64,000 nt of DNA, taken from the NCBI GenBank assembly GCA_947497755.1, contig CANMHT010000005.1, positions 62,001-126,000 of the forward strand, read 5' to 3'. The notes beneath the pieces are model-generated. The model did not search any database and was not told the DNA's origin. It was given only the letters and a program-made list of their open reading frames with translations. Made by a program: the position numbers and the translations under genes. This DNA comes from an uncultured Polaribacter sp. (lineage in GTDB: Bacteria > Bacteroidota > Bacteroidia > Flavobacteriales > Flavobacteriaceae). Numbering within the stretch: the stretch's first letter is position 1; the number at the start of each line of letters is the position of its first letter. Below are positions 16,427-24,804 of this stretch, in pieces.

Positions 16427-16471
16427 TAAAAATAAAAAAACTGCTGTAGATTGATTAGTTCTACAGCAGTT
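16427..16471 (-). terminator. Intrinsic terminator of recA
   Basis: A perfect 12-bp stem (aactgctgtaga 16439-16450, tctacagcagtt 16460-16471) is followed on the minus strand by a long T-rich run (A-rich on the plus strand, 16427-16440), placing it just downstream of recA. It may also stop cassette A transcripts. Confidence 0.8.
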
Positions 16472-16493
16472 AAGTAATTAGAACTTTTATTTG

Positions 16494-17501
16494 TTATTCT
16501 TGATTTTCAATAGCATCTTTTATTTTTCCTTCTAATTCTTCCATTAGTTCTGGATTGTCTTTAATTAAGTTTTTAACAGCATCTCTACCTTGACCTAATT
16601 TTGTTTCTCCATAACTAAACCATGAACCACTTTTTTTAACAACTCCTAATTCAACACCAATATCTAGGATTTCTCCTACTTTAGAGATTCCTTCTCCATA
16701 CATAATGTCAAACTCTGCCATTTGGAAAGGTGGCGCCACTTTATTTTTTACAATTTTAACCTTTGTACTGTTACCAATCACTCTATCTCCGTCTTTAATT
16801 TGCGTTCTTCTACGGATATCTAAACGAACCGAAGCATAGAATTTTAGAGCATTACCTCCAGTAGTTGTTTCTGGGTTTCCAAACATTACTCCAATTTTTT
16901 CACGTAATTGGTTAATAAAGATAACAGTACAATTTGTTTTGCTAATTGTACTTGTTAATTTACGTAATGCTTGAGACATTAAACGAGCATGTAATCCCAT
17001 TTTAGAATCTCCCATCTCACCTTCAATCTCAGATTTTGGAGTTAAGGCTGCTACAGAATCTATCACCACAATATCTATGGCTCCAGAACTAATTAAATTA
17101 TCAGCAATTTCTAAAGCTTGCTCTCCATAATCTGGCTGAGAAATAATTAAGTTATCTATATCTACTCCTAAGTTTTCTGCATAAAAACGATCAAAAGCAT
17201 GTTCTGCATCAATAAATGCAGCAATTCCACCAGCTTTTTGAGCTTCTGCAATTGCATGAATTGTTAAGGTTGTTTTACCAGATGATTCTGGTCCGTAAAT
17301 TTCTATAATTCTTCCTCTTGGATATCCTCCAACTCCTAAAGCTAAATCCAATCCTAAAGAACCAGAAGAAATTGCTTCAATATCGTCTACTTGGCTATCG
17401 CCCATTTTCATCACAGCTCCTTTTCCATAGGTTTTATCTAGCTTATCTAGAGTAAGTTGCAATGCTTTTAATTTTGCTTGTTTTTCTTTATCTGCTGCCA
17501 T
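16494..17501 (-). CDS. recA: Recombinase RecA
   Basis: A 335-residue RecA, the ATP-dependent strand-exchange protein and SOS co-protease. Walker A GPESSGKT is at 70-77; also seen are [16 protein letters not shown] (Walker B), the L2 loop with [25 protein letters not shown] split by normal spacing, and [13 protein letters not shown]. Length fits the family. No lexA is nearby. It is monocistronic between two plus-strand genes, with a strong terminator at its end. Confidence 0.98.
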   Translation of the reverse strand: MAADKEKQAKLKALQLTLDKLDKTYGKGAVMKMGDSQVDDIEAISSGSLGLDLALGVGGYPRGRIIEIYGPESSGKTTLTIHAIAEAQKAGGIAAFIDAEHAFDRFYAENLGVDIDNLIISQPDYGEQALEIADNLISSGAIDIVVIDSVAALTPKSEIEGEMGDSKMGLHARLMSQALRKLTSTISKTNCTVIFINQLREKIGVMFGNPETTTGGNALKFYASVRLDIRRRTQIKDGDRVIGNSTKVKIVKNKVAPPFQMAEFDIMYGEGISKVGEILDIGVELGVVKKSGSWFSYGETKLGQGRDAVKNLIKDNPELMEELEGKIKDAIENQE

Positions 17502-17590
17502 ATACTTTCTGCTAAGTTTTTTAAAATAAGGACGACTAAGTTACAAAAACATCCTATTGTTTTTAATTTTTTTTCTACTTTTAATATCCT

Positions 17591-18394
17591 ATGGAAGAAA
17601 AAATTTTATTGCTAAGTGATGATGGACTTTATAAGGTTGTTATTGACAATGGAGAATTGATTAGTTTTCAAAAAAATACCGTTGAATACATTCATCAAAA
17701 AGAAAATAAAGGTTGGAATAGCTCTGATACTGAAATGTTTCCAGTTATTGGACCAACCGTTAAAAACAATTATGTAGTTACTACTAAAAAAGGAAATGCT
17801 ATTTTAGATCAACATGGTTTGCTACGCGAATTTGAGTATTATCTTAAAAAAAGCACAAATAAAACGGCTGTTTTTAGAAAAGATTATCAAAAAAATACAC
17901 CTTTGTTAAATCGTAAGTATACTAACAAATCTAAAGAGCCGCTCGTTTTTTGGCCTTACGACTTTTCTTTTGAAAAAAGATTTACACTTCACAACAATAC
18001 ATTACAAATAGATTTCGAAATCCAATCTGAAAAAAACATGCCTTTTATGTTAGGGTATCATCCAGCTTTTGAATTGTCTGGAAAAGAAAACGAATTTCTT
18101 GTATCTAAAAACAACCAATACCATTTAAAAAGTGTGTTTGATGCTGGTGCAAGTGCTTTGCCAATATTAAATACCAATGAAATTGTTTTAAATCTACCCA
18201 ACAAAGAATCTTTAAAGGTTACAACTAAAGGCTTTTCTCATTTTATGTTATGGACAGAAGTTTCTACAATGCTTTGTATTGAGCCAATTACTCATTATCC
18301 TGAATTAGAAACTCAAAAATATTCTGAAGAGAATATGTTTTTAAGTACTGGTAAAGATTTCTTTTCTGTATCAATTTCTATAGAAGAAGTATAA
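17591..18394 (+). CDS. Aldose 1-epimerase family protein (galactose mutarotase-like)
   Basis: A 267-residue soluble protein of the galactose-mutarotase-like superfamily. Seen: MFPVIGPTVKN (the substrate-pocket N-P/G region), DQHGLLREFEY (the H-G-F/L-R motif), FMLGYHPAFEL (second catalytic His region) and CIEPITHYPE near the end (catalytic Glu). Members of this branch act on hexose or hexose-6-phosphate anomers; the exact sugar is unknown. It reads divergently from recA and ends about 80 bases before the copper operon. Confidence 0.88.
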   Translation: MEEKILLLSDDGLYKVVIDNGELISFQKNTVEYIHQKENKGWNSSDTEMFPVIGPTVKNNYVVTTKKGNAILDQHGLLREFEYYLKKSTNKTAVFRKDYQKNTPLLNRKYTNKSKEPLVFWPYDFSFEKRFTLHNNTLQIDFEIQSEKNMPFMLGYHPAFELSGKENEFLVSKNNQYHLKSVFDAGASALPILNTNEIVLNLPNKESLKVTTKGFSHFMLWTEVSTMLCIEPITHYPELETQKYSEENMFLSTGKDFFSVSISIEEV

Positions 18395-18460
18395 AAAAGA
18401 CTTTTTTATCTTTTTTATTTAAACATGATTATTATCAGTTTTAAAATGAGTTGGTGGTAG

Positions 18461-18468
18461 TATCTTTG
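18461..18468 (+). promoter_or_regulatory. -7 box (TATCTTTG) of the copper-uptake operon
   Basis: A perfect TAnnTTTG box five bases before the GTG start at 18473. The expected start of transcription falls at or next to the start codon, so the first mRNA would be essentially leaderless. Confidence 0.5.
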
Positions 18469-18472
18469 TAAC

Positions 18473-18871
18473 GTGAACCAATGTATAAAATACCGCTTAA
18501 TAAGCTCGTTTTTAGGGCTATTGATGATATACTCTACTTTTTATCAGTCGTATATTTCAGTATATTATATTGCTTATCAAGATTATATTGTAAAAGAATT
18601 ATGTGTCCAAAAAGACAACCAGCAAGGATGTAATGGGAAATGTTATTTGATGAATAGCTTAAATTATGAGATTTCAGAGAATGATGCCACGCTACCTCCA
18701 AATGGAGAACAGGAATTTAGAGGTAATTTTGTTTTTTATATTGCTAAAAATACCTCGATATATTTTAAAAATATTTCTGAAGAAAAATTAGAAATATCTG
18801 AATACACTTCTGACTTAAAACAATCTTTATTTATAGATAAAGAGACGCCACCTCCTAAGTTTTTTATGTAA
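18473..18871 (+). CDS. Small membrane protein with CNGKC motif, copper operon
   Basis: A 132-residue protein with one N-terminal hydrophobic segment (about 9-37) followed by a periplasmic part carrying Cys44 and the motif C53-N-G-K-C57-Y-L. From memory, similar CNGKC proteins occur ahead of metal-related TonB receptors in Bacteroidota. The paired cysteines could bind copper, or form a disulfide. The start is GTG at 18473; no in-frame ATG is close. It precedes a Met/His-rich lipoprotein and a TonB receptor, so a role in copper acquisition is inferred from context. Confidence 0.7.
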   Translation: MNQCIKYRLISSFLGLLMIYSTFYQSYISVYYIAYQDYIVKELCVQKDNQQGCNGKCYLMNSLNYEISENDATLPPNGEQEFRGNFVFYIAKNTSIYFKNISEEKLEISEYTSDLKQSLFIDKETPPPKFFM

Positions 18872-19047
18872 TCATATCAGTTTAACTTATGTAATAAACA
18901 GCAGTTTATTACCAATTAATGAAGGTAGTTTATTGGTTTAAAAATTAGAACCGATATGCGCTACTATACCAAAAATTTAATCGCAGGAAATAGCTAAAAA
19001 TTTAATTATCAATGGCATTCCTGAGGTTGTTTATAAAACATAAAAAA

Positions 19048-19887
19048 ATGAAAACTTTAAAATATATATTACCTATACTAACTTTAGTATTCTTAGCATC
19101 GTGTTCTTCTAATGAAGATCCTATTTTAGATGAAACTACAGGTTTAAACTTTATAAAATCACTTTCAAATACAGAACATGATGTAGAGATTTTTTCAACA
19201 AAAACCAGCTTGCAACAAGGATACAATGACATTTATTTAAGAATTAAAGAAAAAGCAACTGGAAATTATATAGAGAATGCTACGCTTACTTGGAAACCAA
19301 TGATGAATATGACAATGATGAAACATTCTTGTCCAAAATCTAGCATAGCAAAAGCTCAAGGAAAACAAACATTATATCGTGGATATATTATTTTTCAAAT
19401 GGCAGAAAATGCTACAGAAAAATGGGATTTAACTGTAGATTATTCTATTAATAATACTTCATATACTGTAAAAGATATTATTAGTGTACCTGCTTCTCCA
19501 AAGAAAAATGTTACTGTATTTATGGATGCTAGCAATACAAAATATGTACTTGCTTTGATTGACCCTAAAGAGCCAAAAGTTGGATTAAATGACTTTAAAG
19601 TAGGCTTATATAAGATGGAAAATATGATGTCTTTTCCAATGGTAGAAAACTATATGGTAAAACACGACCCAAGAATGCCAAGTATGGGAAATCATAGTTC
19701 TCCAAACAATACAGATTTAACTTTTGATACTACTTCTAAAATGTATGAAGGAAAACTTTCTTTAACAATGACTGGTTATTGGAAATTGAACTTAATGTTA
19801 TATAACAACACCAATCAATTAATTAAAGGAGAAGCAATTACTACTACGAATGATAGTAGCAGTTTATTCTTAGAAATAGAGTTTTAA
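19048..19887 (+). CDS. Met/His-rich lipoprotein, probable periplasmic copper-binding protein
   Basis: The start at 19048 gives a clean lipoprotein signal, MKTLKYILPILTLVFLASC (Cys19); the longer frame from 19012 adds 12 residues in front. The mature 260 residues form two Ig-like repeats, each with a Met/His cluster: PMMNMTMMKHSC (84-95) in the first and H-D-P-R-M-P-S-M-G-N-H in the second. Such clusters, placed like the M-x-M and M-x-x-H sites of YtkA/CopC-like proteins, suggest Cu(I)/Cu(II) binding. It sits directly before an OprC-like receptor, so it may hand copper to or from it. Metal specificity is inferred. Confidence 0.75.
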   Translation: MKTLKYILPILTLVFLASCSSNEDPILDETTGLNFIKSLSNTEHDVEIFSTKTSLQQGYNDIYLRIKEKATGNYIENATLTWKPMMNMTMMKHSCPKSSIAKAQGKQTLYRGYIIFQMAENATEKWDLTVDYSINNTSYTVKDIISVPASPKKNVTVFMDASNTKYVLALIDPKEPKVGLNDFKVGLYKMENMMSFPMVENYMVKHDPRMPSMGNHSSPNNTDLTFDTTSKMYEGKLSLTMTGYWKLNLMLYNNTNQLIKGEAITTTNDSSSLFLEIEF

Positions 19888-19920
19888 TCGCTAATCTATT
19901 TTGTGATTAAAAACAATTTA

Positions 19921-19956
19921 TTAAAAGCCTCGATACGTTTTTCGAGGCTTTTAAAA
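19921..19956 (+). terminator. Hairpin between the copper lipoprotein and its receptor gene
   Basis: A perfect 13-bp stem (19921-19933 with 19942-19954; core agcctcga/tcgaggct) with an 8-base loop and only a short T stretch. As the flanking genes belong together, this may be a partial terminator setting their ratio. Confidence 0.55.
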
Positions 19957-19975
19957 CAACCCAAAATATACTCAG

Positions 19976-21994
19976 ATGAAAAAAATACTTTTATTAATTC
20001 TAATTTCTTTGGTGTTTCAATCAGTAAACGCACAAGAAAAAAAGAAGAAAGTAGATACTTTAGAAATACATAGAGTTTTAAAGGAAGTTATTATTATTGG
20101 TAAAAAGAGAAAAGGAATAGATCATAAAAAACAGATAAAGCCACTTTCTACCTTAGATCAATTTTTAGAAAATTCTTCTAAAATAACCATGATAAAAAGA
20201 GGAAATTATGCTTGGGAACCAACTATTAACAACATGATTTCTGATAGAATTAATGTCACCATTGATGGTATGCAAATTTTTGGAGCTTGTACCGATAAAA
20301 TGGATCCTATTACTTCGTATGTAGATGTATCTAATTTAGAAAAAATAGCTATATTTTCTGGTCAGCACGGAAATGAAAATGGACCAACTATTGGAGGTGC
20401 TATTGATTTAAAATTAGACAAAAGTAATTTTACACAAGCTGATAGTAAATTAATATCTGGATTTGATTTAGGTTATGAGAGTAACTCAAACACAAAAATT
20501 ATTGGTGTAGAAGCAAATTATAGCAATAAAAAGTTCTTTTTAAATACAGATTTTATCCAAAGAAATGCAGAAAATTATGTGGATGGAAATAATAATGAAG
20601 TGCTATTTTCTCAATACAATAAATATAACTTTTCTATTATTTCTGGTTATAAATTATCTGCTAATGAAAAAATAGGAGCTACCTTAATTTACGATAAAGC
20701 TACAGATGTTGGATACCCTGCATTACCTATGGATGTATCTTTAGCAAAAGCAGTGATAGGTTCTGTTAATTATGAATATACAAACCCTCTTCATTTTATT
20801 AATAACTTAGAAGCTAAAATCTATGCCAATTCAATTACTCATGTAATGGATGATACAAAAAGACCTAATGTTCCTATTCATATGGATATGCCAGGTTGGA
20901 GCGATACTTATGGTTTTTATATAAAAGCAAAAGCGAAAAAAAACAAACATCAATTTTTAGCAAATTTTAATGGTTATTACAACAAGTCTTTAGCAGAAAT
21001 GACTATGTATCCGGCAAATAGTAATGAAAAACTAATGTTTATGCTTACCTGGCCAGATGTTAGAACTTTTTATACCGGAGTATATCTAGAAGATAATATC
21101 AATCTAAACACAAAAACATCTGTACAAATTAATGCAAGAATTGGTTTTCAACAGAATAGAATAGCAAGTAAATTTGGATTGGGAAGTTTGCAAATATTTT
21201 ACCCAAATTTAGGCACTACAAAGAATAGATTTTTACCTAGTATTTCTGCTCAAATAATTCATAAAAAGAAGTTATTTACTTATACAACATCAATTGGTTA
21301 TGGACAAAGAGCACCTTCTGTTAGTGAGGGATATGGTAATTTTTTATACAACAGTTTTGACAATTTTGACTATATAGGAAATCCATATTTAAAGAATGAA
21401 AAATCGTTGGAATTTAATAGTAAAATAACTTATAAAAAGCAGCGAATAAGTATTGATTTAGAAAATTCTTTCTTTTACATTTCTGATTATATCATTGGGC
21501 AAATTAATACCAATTATCAACCAATGGTTATTGGTGCAAATGGAGTAAAAGTATACAGTTCATTAGATAAAGTATTACAGTTTAATACCTCTTTAAGTAC
21601 TTCATATAAAATCAATAAAAACTTTACGGCAAATGCTAACATAAGCTACAATTACGGAAAAGAAATTGATGGAGAACATTTACCTTTAATTGCTCCTTTT
21701 TCTTACAAAACTAGTCTTAGCTACAAGAAAAATGTTTTTAGTGCAAAACTAGAGATGATTGGTGCAGGAAATCAGGTAAACTATTCAAAAATTTATGGAG
21801 AAGATAAAACAAAAAGATATACCATTTTTAATCTAGATGCTGGCTATAAATTCTATATTAATAACGATGTATTGATTTTAAAAACTGGAATAGAAAACAT
21901 GTTTAATACCTATTATTCTACTTATTCTGACTGGAATAATATTCCTAGAATGGGACAAAATATTTTCGTTAATTTGTCCTACGTTTTAAAATAA
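19976..21994 (+). CDS. TonB-dependent outer-membrane receptor, OprC/NosA-like copper importer
   Basis: A 672-residue outer-membrane receptor with signal peptide (MKKILLLILISLVFQSVNAQ), a short plug (about 55-150, with INVTIDGMQIFGAC and IGGAIDLKL) and a 22-strand-type barrel ending in an aromatic-rich strand (IFVNLSYVLK). The plug carries C105-T-D-K-M109 (CxxxM) and the barrel H289-V-M291 (HxM). In Pseudomonas OprC, a CxxxM and an HxM motif about 180 residues apart form the copper site; the same motifs and spacing are seen here. Uptake would be TonB-driven. No STN or CarboxypepD domain is present. Copper specificity is strongly suggested, not proven. Confidence 0.85.
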   Translation: MKKILLLILISLVFQSVNAQEKKKKVDTLEIHRVLKEVIIIGKKRKGIDHKKQIKPLSTLDQFLENSSKITMIKRGNYAWEPTINNMISDRINVTIDGMQIFGACTDKMDPITSYVDVSNLEKIAIFSGQHGNENGPTIGGAIDLKLDKSNFTQADSKLISGFDLGYESNSNTKIIGVEANYSNKKFFLNTDFIQRNAENYVDGNNNEVLFSQYNKYNFSIISGYKLSANEKIGATLIYDKATDVGYPALPMDVSLAKAVIGSVNYEYTNPLHFINNLEAKIYANSITHVMDDTKRPNVPIHMDMPGWSDTYGFYIKAKAKKNKHQFLANFNGYYNKSLAEMTMYPANSNEKLMFMLTWPDVRTFYTGVYLEDNINLNTKTSVQINARIGFQQNRIASKFGLGSLQIFYPNLGTTKNRFLPSISAQIIHKKKLFTYTTSIGYGQRAPSVSEGYGNFLYNSFDNFDYIGNPYLKNEKSLEFNSKITYKKQRISIDLENSFFYISDYIIGQINTNYQPMVIGANGVKVYSSLDKVLQFNTSLSTSYKINKNFTANANISYNYGKEIDGEHLPLIAPFSYKTSLSYKKNVFSAKLEMIGAGNQVNYSKIYGEDKTKRYTIFNLDAGYKFYINNDVLILKTGIENMFNTYYSTYSDWNNIPRMGQNIFVNLSYVLK

Positions 21995-21997
21995 TTT

Positions 21998-22573
21998 ATG
22001 GAATCTCATCAACATTTTCTTCTTTACAAACCTTATGGTTATTTATCTCAATTTATAAGTAATCAGAAATTTAAAAACAAGAAGAAAATGTTAGGTGAAT
22101 TGTATGATTTTCCTACAGGTACAATGGCTATTGGTAGATTGGATGAAAAATCTGAAGGTCTATTGTTATTAACAACTGATGGAAAAGTAAGCGATTATAT
22201 TACTACTCGTGGTAAAGTAGAAAAAGAATATTATGTGCAAGTAGATGGTATTGTTTCTGAAAAAGAAATTAATCAATTAACAACAGGAGTTGAAATTAGT
22301 ATTGAAGGAAAAAAATATACAACCAAACCTTGTAAAGCATCAATAATTAGTTCGCCAAACTTACCAGAAAGAGCTAAAAAAATTAGAGATGATCGTCATG
22401 GACCAACAAGTTGGATTTCTATCACATTAAAAGAAGGAAAATTTAGACAAGTTCGTAAAATGACAGCGGTTGTTGGATTTCCAACCTTACGTTTAGTTAG
22501 AGTAAGAGTTGGTCATATATTCTTAGGTAATTTACAAGTTGGAGAAGTTAAAGAAGTTTCTCATTTAATGTAA
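21998..22573 (+). CDS. rRNA large subunit pseudouridine synthase, RsuA/RluE type
   Basis: A 191-residue pseudouridine synthase without the S4 domain. The catalytic loop GRLDEKSEGLLLLTTDG holds the essential Asp (R-L-D); KVEKEYYVQV and GKFRQVRKMTAVVGFPTLRLVRVRVG are the other RsuA-family motifs. Length and opening (FLLYKPYGYLSQF) fit RluE, which modifies U2457 of 23S rRNA in E. coli; the exact site here is inferred. It starts three bases after the copper receptor stop but is a housekeeping gene. Confidence 0.9.
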   Translation: MESHQHFLLYKPYGYLSQFISNQKFKNKKKMLGELYDFPTGTMAIGRLDEKSEGLLLLTTDGKVSDYITTRGKVEKEYYVQVDGIVSEKEINQLTTGVEISIEGKKYTTKPCKASIISSPNLPERAKKIRDDRHGPTSWISITLKEGKFRQVRKMTAVVGFPTLRLVRVRVGHIFLGNLQVGEVKEVSHLM

Positions 22574-22620
22574 CATTTGTCACTTTTTAAACAAAAAATT
22601 GTACCTAATTTTGATGTATT

Positions 22621-22737
22621 ATGGAAGAAAATTCAAATACATTTATATACATAATTGCAGCCATTATTCTATTGCATTTTGTAGCAGGTTTTGCTTATTT
22701 AATTTATAAAATGAATAAAAAAAATAACAATTATTAA
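22621..22737 (+). CDS. 38-residue single-helix membrane protein
   Basis: A small frame of 38 codons plus stop encodes MEENSNTFIY, a hydrophobic helix of about 20 residues (IIAAIILLHFVAGFAYLIY) and a basic tail KMNKKNNNY, giving a typical N-out/C-in single-span protein. A TAATTTTG box (22606-22613) sits just upstream of the ATG and could be its promoter. Function unknown; codon use and topology make it credible as a real gene. Confidence 0.5.
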   Translation: MEENSNTFIYIIAAIILLHFVAGFAYLIYKMNKKNNNY

Positions 22738-22768
22738 TTTTAGTACTTTTATAAAAAATACTACTGTT

Positions 22769-23146
22769 ATGAAAAAAATTATCTCTTTTTTATGGGTATT
22801 GTTGTTACTAACTTCTTGTGCGACAAGTACCAAAACAACTCAAGTAAAAAAAGCTTCTTCTAACACAATCACCTTAGCAAATGGAGTCGTTATTAAAGGT
22901 GGTGATGGTTCTAGTTTTGAAAAAGCTAAAATAATTATTGCTAAAAATTCTATGATTGGTATTCGTAGTGAATACAATTATTTAAGTAAAGTTTATGGTA
23001 AACGTGGAATAGATTGGAATCTAATTCAACAATCTCTAAACTACCATAAAAAGAAACCTTATAATGTTTTAAAAATTAAATTGATTAAAACCAATAAAGA
23101 GTTAGAAGTATATTTTGAAATAAGTTCCTTTTTTGGAAAATTTTAA
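22769..23146 (+). CDS. Small lipoprotein of unknown function
   Basis: A 125-residue exported protein with a lipoprotein signal ending LLLLTSC (Cys17), a Thr/Ser-rich linker, then a compact domain with GVVIKGGDGSSFEKAKII, where GGDGSS and the following helix suggest a small globular fold, and YNYLSKVYGKRGIDW. No family recognised. Its stop codon lies inside the left copy of the 74-bp repeat that bounds cassette B, so its end was the left neighbour of the insertion or duplication. Confidence 0.7.
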   Translation: MKKIISFLWVLLLLTSCATSTKTTQVKKASSNTITLANGVVIKGGDGSSFEKAKIIIAKNSMIGIRSEYNYLSKVYGKRGIDWNLIQQSLNYHKKKPYNVLKIKLIKTNKELEVYFEISSFFGKF

Positions 23147-23210
23147 TTCAATACCATTCTAATATGCGGAATTCAGTCTTCTAAGTACTCCTCTTCTACT
23201 TATTTAAAAC
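23137..23210. repeat. Left copy of a 74-bp direct repeat; remnant of the ElaA-type GNAT gene 3' end
   Basis: This stretch matches 24805-24878 with three mismatches in 74 positions, in the same orientation. In the right copy it is the 3' end and stop of the intact GNAT gene (minus strand); here the coding similarity stops at tttaaaac, where the cassette B upstream block begins. It is therefore a truncated duplicate of the acetyltransferase end. Confidence 0.9.
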
Positions 23211-23238
23211 TTATAGTTGTAATTTAAAACTTTTTAGA
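23203..23238 (+). promoter_or_regulatory. Conserved upstream block with paired direct repeats (cassette B)
   Basis: tttaaaactt occurs at 23203-23212 and 23223-23232, 20 bases apart, as upstream of cassette A; the two 36-base blocks differ at two positions. A TACATTTA element at 23264-23271, 31 bases before the ATG, is also conserved (15352-15359, 32 bases before the ATG, in A) and may be a degenerate -7 box. Confidence 0.5.
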
Positions 23239-23294
23239 TATTGACTTAAATAGTTAATTACCATACATTTACAATATTACAAATCAAAAAAATT

Positions 23295-24023
23295 ATGACT
23301 ATGAATTTAATTACAATCTCCAGAAAACCTTATTTAGCATTTTTTTTAGCTATCGCTGTACTCTTTGCTTCTTGTGAACAGTATGATCAATCTATTCAAA
23401 AAACACAAAATCAATTTGATTACACTGCTTTTGAAAATTTTAAAAATAATTCTACTTATATTGATCTAATTGAAGAAATTAAAAATGAAAACCTTAAAAA
23501 TAAAAATCAAAGTGTATTAGAACGAAATAAAGCTGTCGTTTCTAAAATAAATTCTAGAATAGGTACAAATCTAGAGCTTCCAAATGCCGTTTTAGAATTA
23601 AAAGGTACTTCTTCAGAAAATATATTTAAAAAATCTTCAGAAAAGGAATGGATTACTGAAGAAAATATATATTTAATAAAAGAATTTAATTCTGATTTAA
23701 AAAAATTAGACTTTAATCAAGCTCTTGTAAATTATCAAAATAAAGTTTTAAAATTAGATTTAACTTCAGAAGAATTTTTATTTAATAATAATTTTGTTAA
23801 CATAGTTAAAAGTTTAAACTACCAAAACCCTTCTGTTTTTAAATCAAACATGATTGGAAAAAATTTAAAATCTTCTGGATGGTGGGATTGTGCAGCTTCT
23901 TCAGTTGCATTAGCTGCTGCGATAGCTGGTACAATTAGTTGTGTTACTATTGTTGCTTGCGCAATTGCAATGATATGTGTTTATAGTGCTTCTAAAGCTT
24001 TTGCTAGAAATTGTTTAGAATAA
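23295..24023 (+). CDS. Cassette B lipoprotein with Cys-rich hydrophobic C-terminal domain
   Basis: A 242-residue paralogue of the protein at 15384. The first 45 residues are almost identical (MTMNLITISRKPYLA, lipobox LFASC, then the QNQFD stretch); the middle is diverged but keeps KLDLTSEEF and FVNIVKSL-like blocks; the tail WWDCAASSVALAAA...ISCVTIVAC...NC conserves C-x16-C-x5-C-x17-C, with one extra Cys. Strong conservation of signal and Cys spacing with divergence between is the pattern of rapidly evolving toxins or precursors. Three small membrane protein genes follow. The cassette is bounded by a 74-bp direct repeat. Function unknown; bacteriocin-like precursor is a hypothesis. Confidence 0.7.
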   Translation: MTMNLITISRKPYLAFFLAIAVLFASCEQYDQSIQKTQNQFDYTAFENFKNNSTYIDLIEEIKNENLKNKNQSVLERNKAVVSKINSRIGTNLELPNAVLELKGTSSENIFKKSSEKEWITEENIYLIKEFNSDLKKLDFNQALVNYQNKVLKLDLTSEEFLFNNNFVNIVKSLNYQNPSVFKSNMIGKNLKSSGWWDCAASSVALAAAIAGTISCVTIVACAIAMICVYSASKAFARNCLE

Positions 24024-24034
24024 AAAAATAGATT

Positions 24035-24250
24035 ATGTGGAAACCTTCATTAAAAATAATTCTTTCATTAATGATATTAATGGCAGTATTAGGTGGTATT
24101 ACTTTCAATTTTGTTGATTGGGATATCATTAAAAATGGTCAGTTTATTGAAATTTATGATGAAATTAATCTCTCCGTTGTATTTTTTCTTTTATCAATTA
24201 GTTTTATGGCTACTTATTTGAAAAGATTAAAAAAGGAATCCAAAGATTAG
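24035..24250 (+). CDS. Small two-helix membrane protein of cassette B, first copy (candidate immunity)
   Basis: A 71-residue paralogue of the protein at 16141: helix about 6-24, loop with VDWDIIKNGQF, helix about 46-61, and tail KRLKKESKD. It begins 11 bases after the cassette B lipoprotein stop. The shared tail and W-D loop with the other two copies show a family; the role as immunity or export partner is inferred from pairing. Confidence 0.65.
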   Translation: MWKPSLKIILSLMILMAVLGGITFNFVDWDIIKNGQFIEIYDEINLSVVFFLLSISFMATYLKRLKKESKD

Positions 24251-24277
24251 TGTTTTTAATTGTTATGAACATATATT

Positions 24278-24484
24278 ATGATGAAATTATCAAAAACATT
24301 ACTTTTTATTTTAATAATATTAATGCCTATACTTGGAATTATCTCTTATAAAATGATTGATTGGGATGTTTTTAATTCTGGCATAAAAGGAGCTATTAAG
24401 GAAATAATATTAACGTTAGTTTTCTTCGGATTAGGAATCTCTTTTATATTCCAGTATGTAAATAGACTAAGAGAAAATAAATAA
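24278..24484 (+). CDS. Small two-helix membrane protein of cassette B, second copy
   Basis: A 68-residue paralogue of the two proteins at 16141 and 24035, with helix about 7-24, IDWDVFNSG loop, second helix about 44-60 and the tail VNRLRENK. It lies 27 bases after the previous copy. A second, diverged copy in the same cassette fits accumulation of extra resistance or partner genes, as seen in immunity arrays; this is inference. Confidence 0.62.
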   Translation: MMKLSKTLLFILIILMPILGIISYKMIDWDVFNSGIKGAIKEIILTLVFFGLGISFIFQYVNRLRENK

Positions 24485-24530
24485 ATTATATAGAGAACTA
24501 TAATAACTAATCGTTGCACAGATTAATATT

Positions 24531-24746
24531 ATGAAAAATAAAGTTATCATAACATTTGCTAGATTATTTATAGTTCCAATAGGTTCTACTTTTAGTTTTT
24601 ATTTAACAGGTAATATTCATTCATTTAAAAAAGGTTTTATCTTCTTTTCATTGACATTTTTTTTAAATTGGATAGCAGATAAAATAATTGTTACTAGGTT
24701 AATAAAAAGAGGTAATAAATTAACTAAAAAACATTCTAATAAATAA
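24531..24746 (+). CDS. Small membrane protein, last gene of cassette B
   Basis: A 71-residue basic protein with two hydrophobic stretches (about 6-25 and 35-52) and a Lys/Arg-rich tail (RLIKRGNKLTKKHSNK). It does not share the W-D loop and so is not clearly a paralogue of the preceding two. It ends immediately before a strong terminator, so it closes the cassette transcript. Function unknown. Confidence 0.55.
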   Translation: MKNKVIITFARLFIVPIGSTFSFYLTGNIHSFKKGFIFFSLTFFLNWIADKIIVTRLIKRGNKLTKKHSNK

Positions 24747-24750
24747 TTAA

Positions 24751-24790
24751 AAACCTCATTTCCATAATTGAAATGAGGTTTCCTATTTTT
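24751..24790 (+). terminator. Terminator of cassette B
   Basis: A perfect 11-bp stem (aaacctcattt 24751-24761, aaatgaggttt 24771-24781), 9-base loop and T-rich tail (cctattttt), placed five bases after the last cassette gene. Confidence 0.85.
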
Positions 24791-24804
24791 AATAAATTTA
24801 TATA

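Noticed and set aside
15384..24484. Interpretation of the two cassettes as an insertion sequence or integron
   Set aside because: No transposase, integrase or terminal inverted repeats were seen; only the direct repeat at cassette B supports mobility.
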